From NCBI GenBank assembly GCA_946482045.1, contig CAMLPZ010000167.1:1-9107 (forward strand): a DNA stretch of 9,107 nt, given 5' to 3'. The notes beneath the pieces were generated by a model, which searched no databases, had not been told where the DNA came from, and was given only the letters and a program-made list of their open reading frames with translations. Each line of letters starts with the position of its first letter. Position 1 is the stretch's first letter. Source of the stretch: an uncultured Asticcacaulis sp. (GTDB lineage: Bacteria > Pseudomonadota > Alphaproteobacteria > Caulobacterales > Caulobacteraceae). Of the stretch, positions 7,901 to 9,107 are shown piece by piece. The position numbers and the translations under genes were made by a program.

Positions 7901-7915
7901 GAACATACATAGAAC
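7901..7915 (-). promoter_or_regulatory. Candidate LexA (SOS) box, GTTC-N7-GTTC
   Basis: The minus strand reads GTTCTATGTATGTTC, an exact match to the direct-repeat SOS operator GTTC-N7-GTTC of Alphaproteobacteria. It lies about 185 bases before the mraZ start, upstream of the TGGG/TTAA elements. rnpB ends before it on the same strand, and no plus-strand gene begins nearby, so mraZ and the dcw operon are the only annotated targets. Two more single GAAC words (7887, 7944) lie nearby without N7 spacing. I found no clear promoter overlapping it, so function is unproven. Confidence 0.42.
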
Positions 7916-8035
7916 AAAATGGACGGCTGTATTATTGTTATTTGAACAAATCATGCTGAATCAAAGGTAAACGCGCACAACCCGATTAAGGCCTGCGCAA
8001 CCTTTTCGATAACTGTGGATTATTATGGGATAAAT

Positions 8036-8434
<399 letters not shown>

Positions 8435-8438
8435 GGCG

Positions 8439-8469
8439 CCTATGTGCGCGCAAAAGTCAGAAAGATCAA
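8439..8469 (-). promoter_or_regulatory. Weak candidate rnpB promoter
   Basis: Just before rnpB the minus strand has TTGATC (8464-8469) and CATAGG (8439-8444), 19 bases apart, or ACATAG at 18. The latter ends about 5 bases before the P1-defined start at 8434. The -35-like box overlaps the DUF423 stop codon. The -10 match is poor, so rnpB may also be read from further upstream. Confidence 0.3.
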
Positions 8470-8837
8470 GGCCGCGGGGTAACGTCCCGCACCGGCAGCA
8501 GAGCGACGACCGCCAGGACGATCCAGCCGATGATGGCCAGGCCGCCACCGATCGGCGCCAGAAGCCCCAAGTCGAGCACGCCGGCGGTACGCAGCCACAT
8601 CGACAGGCCAAACAGACCACTGCCTGTCAGCATGAGCGCGACCGGCAGGGCGCGCTTCCAGCCGGCAATCAGCGCCGTATTGATCAGGGCAAGGGCGGCG
8701 ACGGCATGGAACAGCATGACCTGGCCGCCAACCGCCAACACACCGATCTGGGGCGGATGCGAGCCGGCCGCCAGCATCAGCATACCCAGCAAGCCCCACA
8801 GGGCCGCAATTGCCAGCAAAATGCGTTGTCCGTCCAT
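8466..8837 (-). CDS. DUF423 family small membrane protein
   Basis: Function unknown; the family (E. coli YgdD type) consists of small inner-membrane proteins. 123 residues with four hydrophobic segments (about 5-23, 41-59, 63-82 and 97-115). Family-like features are the LFHAVAALALINTAL stretch after the second turn (42-56), GSGLFGLSMWL (72-82) and the loop-helix APIGGGLAIIGW (94-105). The start is the ATG at 8837, with GGAGG 8 bases upstream, a strong Shine-Dalgarno that lies inside the end of the preceding gene. That gene stops 3 bases earlier, so the two form a likely pair. The C-terminus (PVRDVTPRP) is short and polar. No substrate or role can be read from the sequence; the neighbourhood is cell-wall related but this may be coincidence. 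Confidence 0.85.
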   Translation of the reverse strand: MDGQRILLAIAALWGLLGMLMLAAGSHPPQIGVLAVGGQVMLFHAVAALALINTALIAGWKRALPVALMLTGSGLFGLSMWLRTAGVLDLGLLAPIGGGLAIIGWIVLAVVALLPVRDVTPRP

Positions 8838-8840
8838 GGC

Positions 8841-9107
8841 TCAGGCCTCCAAAAGCGTTATATGACGCAGCAGGGCCATCAGCCGCACGCGCGTCGCGGC
8901 GTCCGCCCGTCCCTCGATTTCGCTGCCGATGGCCTGCGGCAGCCAGTGGCGCTGAAAGGCGCGGACGATGGTCAAGGTCTCATCGTCATATGGCCCGCCA
9001 CCCAGGACGTTATAGCCGAGTTTGCCCAATGCCGATTGCAGCGAAAAGACACCAAGCCCCTCGTCACCGGGCCCCAGCGGCGGCCCCATGGCGCCAGCCG
9101 GCGGCAG
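8841..9107 (-). CDS. C-terminal peptidoglycan-binding domain, probable N-acetylmuramoyl-L-alanine amidase (5' end outside window)
   Basis: The last 88 residues of a gene whose start lies beyond base 9107; the frame is open to the window edge, and the internal ATG at 9089 is not taken as the start. The visible part is a PG_binding_1-type three-helix domain: GDEGLGVFSLQSALGKLGY (14-32 of the visible part), then YDDETLTIVRAFQRHW (40-55) and a closing ADAATRVRLMALL helix. This C-terminal arrangement, especially the AFQRH motif followed by a short loop and GRAD, is typical of AmpD/AmiD-like amidases of Alphaproteobacteria, which cleave the MurNAc-L-Ala bond in cell-wall recycling or turnover. The catalytic zinc domain is not visible, so the amidase call is inference; another wall-active enzyme with the same domain is possible. 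It ends 3 bases before DUF423. Confidence 0.75.
   Translation of the reverse strand: MPPAGAMGPPLGPGDEGLGVFSLQSALGKLGYNVLGGGPYDDETLTIVRAFQRHWLPQAIGSEIEGRADAATRVRLMALLRHITLLEA

Larger units (their letters stand above)
7718..8035. other. Intergenic regulatory region between rnpB and mraZ
   Basis: 318 bases with no gene I can support. The part from about 7900 to 8035 is clearly richer in A/T than the flanking genes, as expected of a promoter region. It must contain the mraZ promoter, but I could not assign a convincing -35/-10 pair. Elements seen, listed separately: TGGG triplet repeats, TTAA-N7-TTAA and GTTC-N7-GTTC. Three GANTC sites, the CcrM methylation target in Caulobacterales, lie at 7836-7840, 7859-7863 and 7958-7962; about one would be expected by chance. 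An imperfect hairpin (GCGCA/TGCGC, 7973-7998 on the minus strand, followed by GTTTACCTTT) could weakly terminate rnpB transcription, but it is poor. Nothing else convincing was found on either strand. Confidence 0.7.

Noticed and set aside
7851..7910. Tiny minus-strand frame just after the SOS-type box (19 residues, MYVLVCKFCDHDFQVQNPA, with a CxxC pair), and an overlapping 28-residue frame at 7820-7906
   Set aside because: An SOS-induced small inhibitor such as SidA came to mind, but the start codons lie inside the putative operator, there is no Shine-Dalgarno, and neither peptide has a membrane segment. Chance frames cannot be excluded.
7525..7917. Minus-strand frame of 130 codons covering the mraZ upstream region
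   Set aside because: It begins with TTG inside the LexA-like box and runs on in a different frame through the well-supported mraZ. Composition is unlike a real protein, and no ribosome binding site is seen.
7834..7959. Plus-strand frame of 41 codons (MTLADTQAGF...) in the intergenic region
   Set aside because: It has no good ribosome binding site or recognisable motif, contains codons unlike the neighbouring genes, and overlaps the regulatory elements.
7973..7998. Intrinsic terminator for rnpB
   Set aside because: The stem is only GCGCA/TGCGC with a 16-base mismatched loop, and the following T tract is interrupted (GTTTACCTTT). Too weak to annotate as a terminator.
8014..8022. DnaA-box-like TGTGGATTA near the rnpB end
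   Set aside because: One mismatch from the TGTGNATAA consensus and only a single copy, with no cluster of boxes or other origin features nearby.

Overview
The window comes from an alphaproteobacterium, most likely of the Caulobacterales (Caulobacter/Asticcacaulis type). The grounds are high GC content, the gene order amidase - DUF423 - rnpB - mraZ - rsmH - ftsL - ftsI - murE - murF - mraY, and candidate CtrA and alphaproteobacterial LexA sites in the one long intergenic region. The placement is inference from gene content and style, not from a database match. All supported genes lie on the minus strand, so transcription runs from high to low coordinates.

Right edge (8466-9107): the C-terminal part of a gene with a peptidoglycan-binding domain, probably an N-acetylmuramoyl-L-alanine amidase, is followed after 3 bases by a small four-helix membrane protein of the DUF423 family. 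Then comes rnpB, the RNA subunit of RNase P (about 8036-8434), which is recognisable by its universally conserved core and a 13-bp terminal helix.

Regulatory gap (7718-8035): 318 bases, AT-richer than the rest, with no convincing gene. It holds three TGGG repeats at an exact 10-base period (probable MraZ operator), a TTAA-N7-TTAA element interleaved with them (CtrA-type site), and further upstream a GTTC-N7-GTTC direct repeat (alphaproteobacterial SOS/LexA box type). If all are real, one promoter region would feed cluster autoregulation, cell-cycle control and DNA-damage control into the division genes. This is the most interesting part of the window.

dcw cluster (1-7717): mraZ, rsmH, ftsL, ftsI, murE, murF and a truncated mraY. 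The first five are translationally packed (1-base gap, 4-base overlap, 4-base overlap, 1-base overlap). The packing breaks between murE and murF, where 177 bases contain a 108-base palindromic repeat element. MurE and MurF complete the UDP-MurNAc-pentapeptide, MraY loads it onto undecaprenyl phosphate, FtsI cross-links septal peptidoglycan, FtsL helps recruit and activate FtsI, RsmH methylates 16S rRNA, and MraZ controls the cluster. The proteins look intact and ordinary. I see no mobile element with a transposase, no CRISPR array, no tRNA and no evident new protein system.
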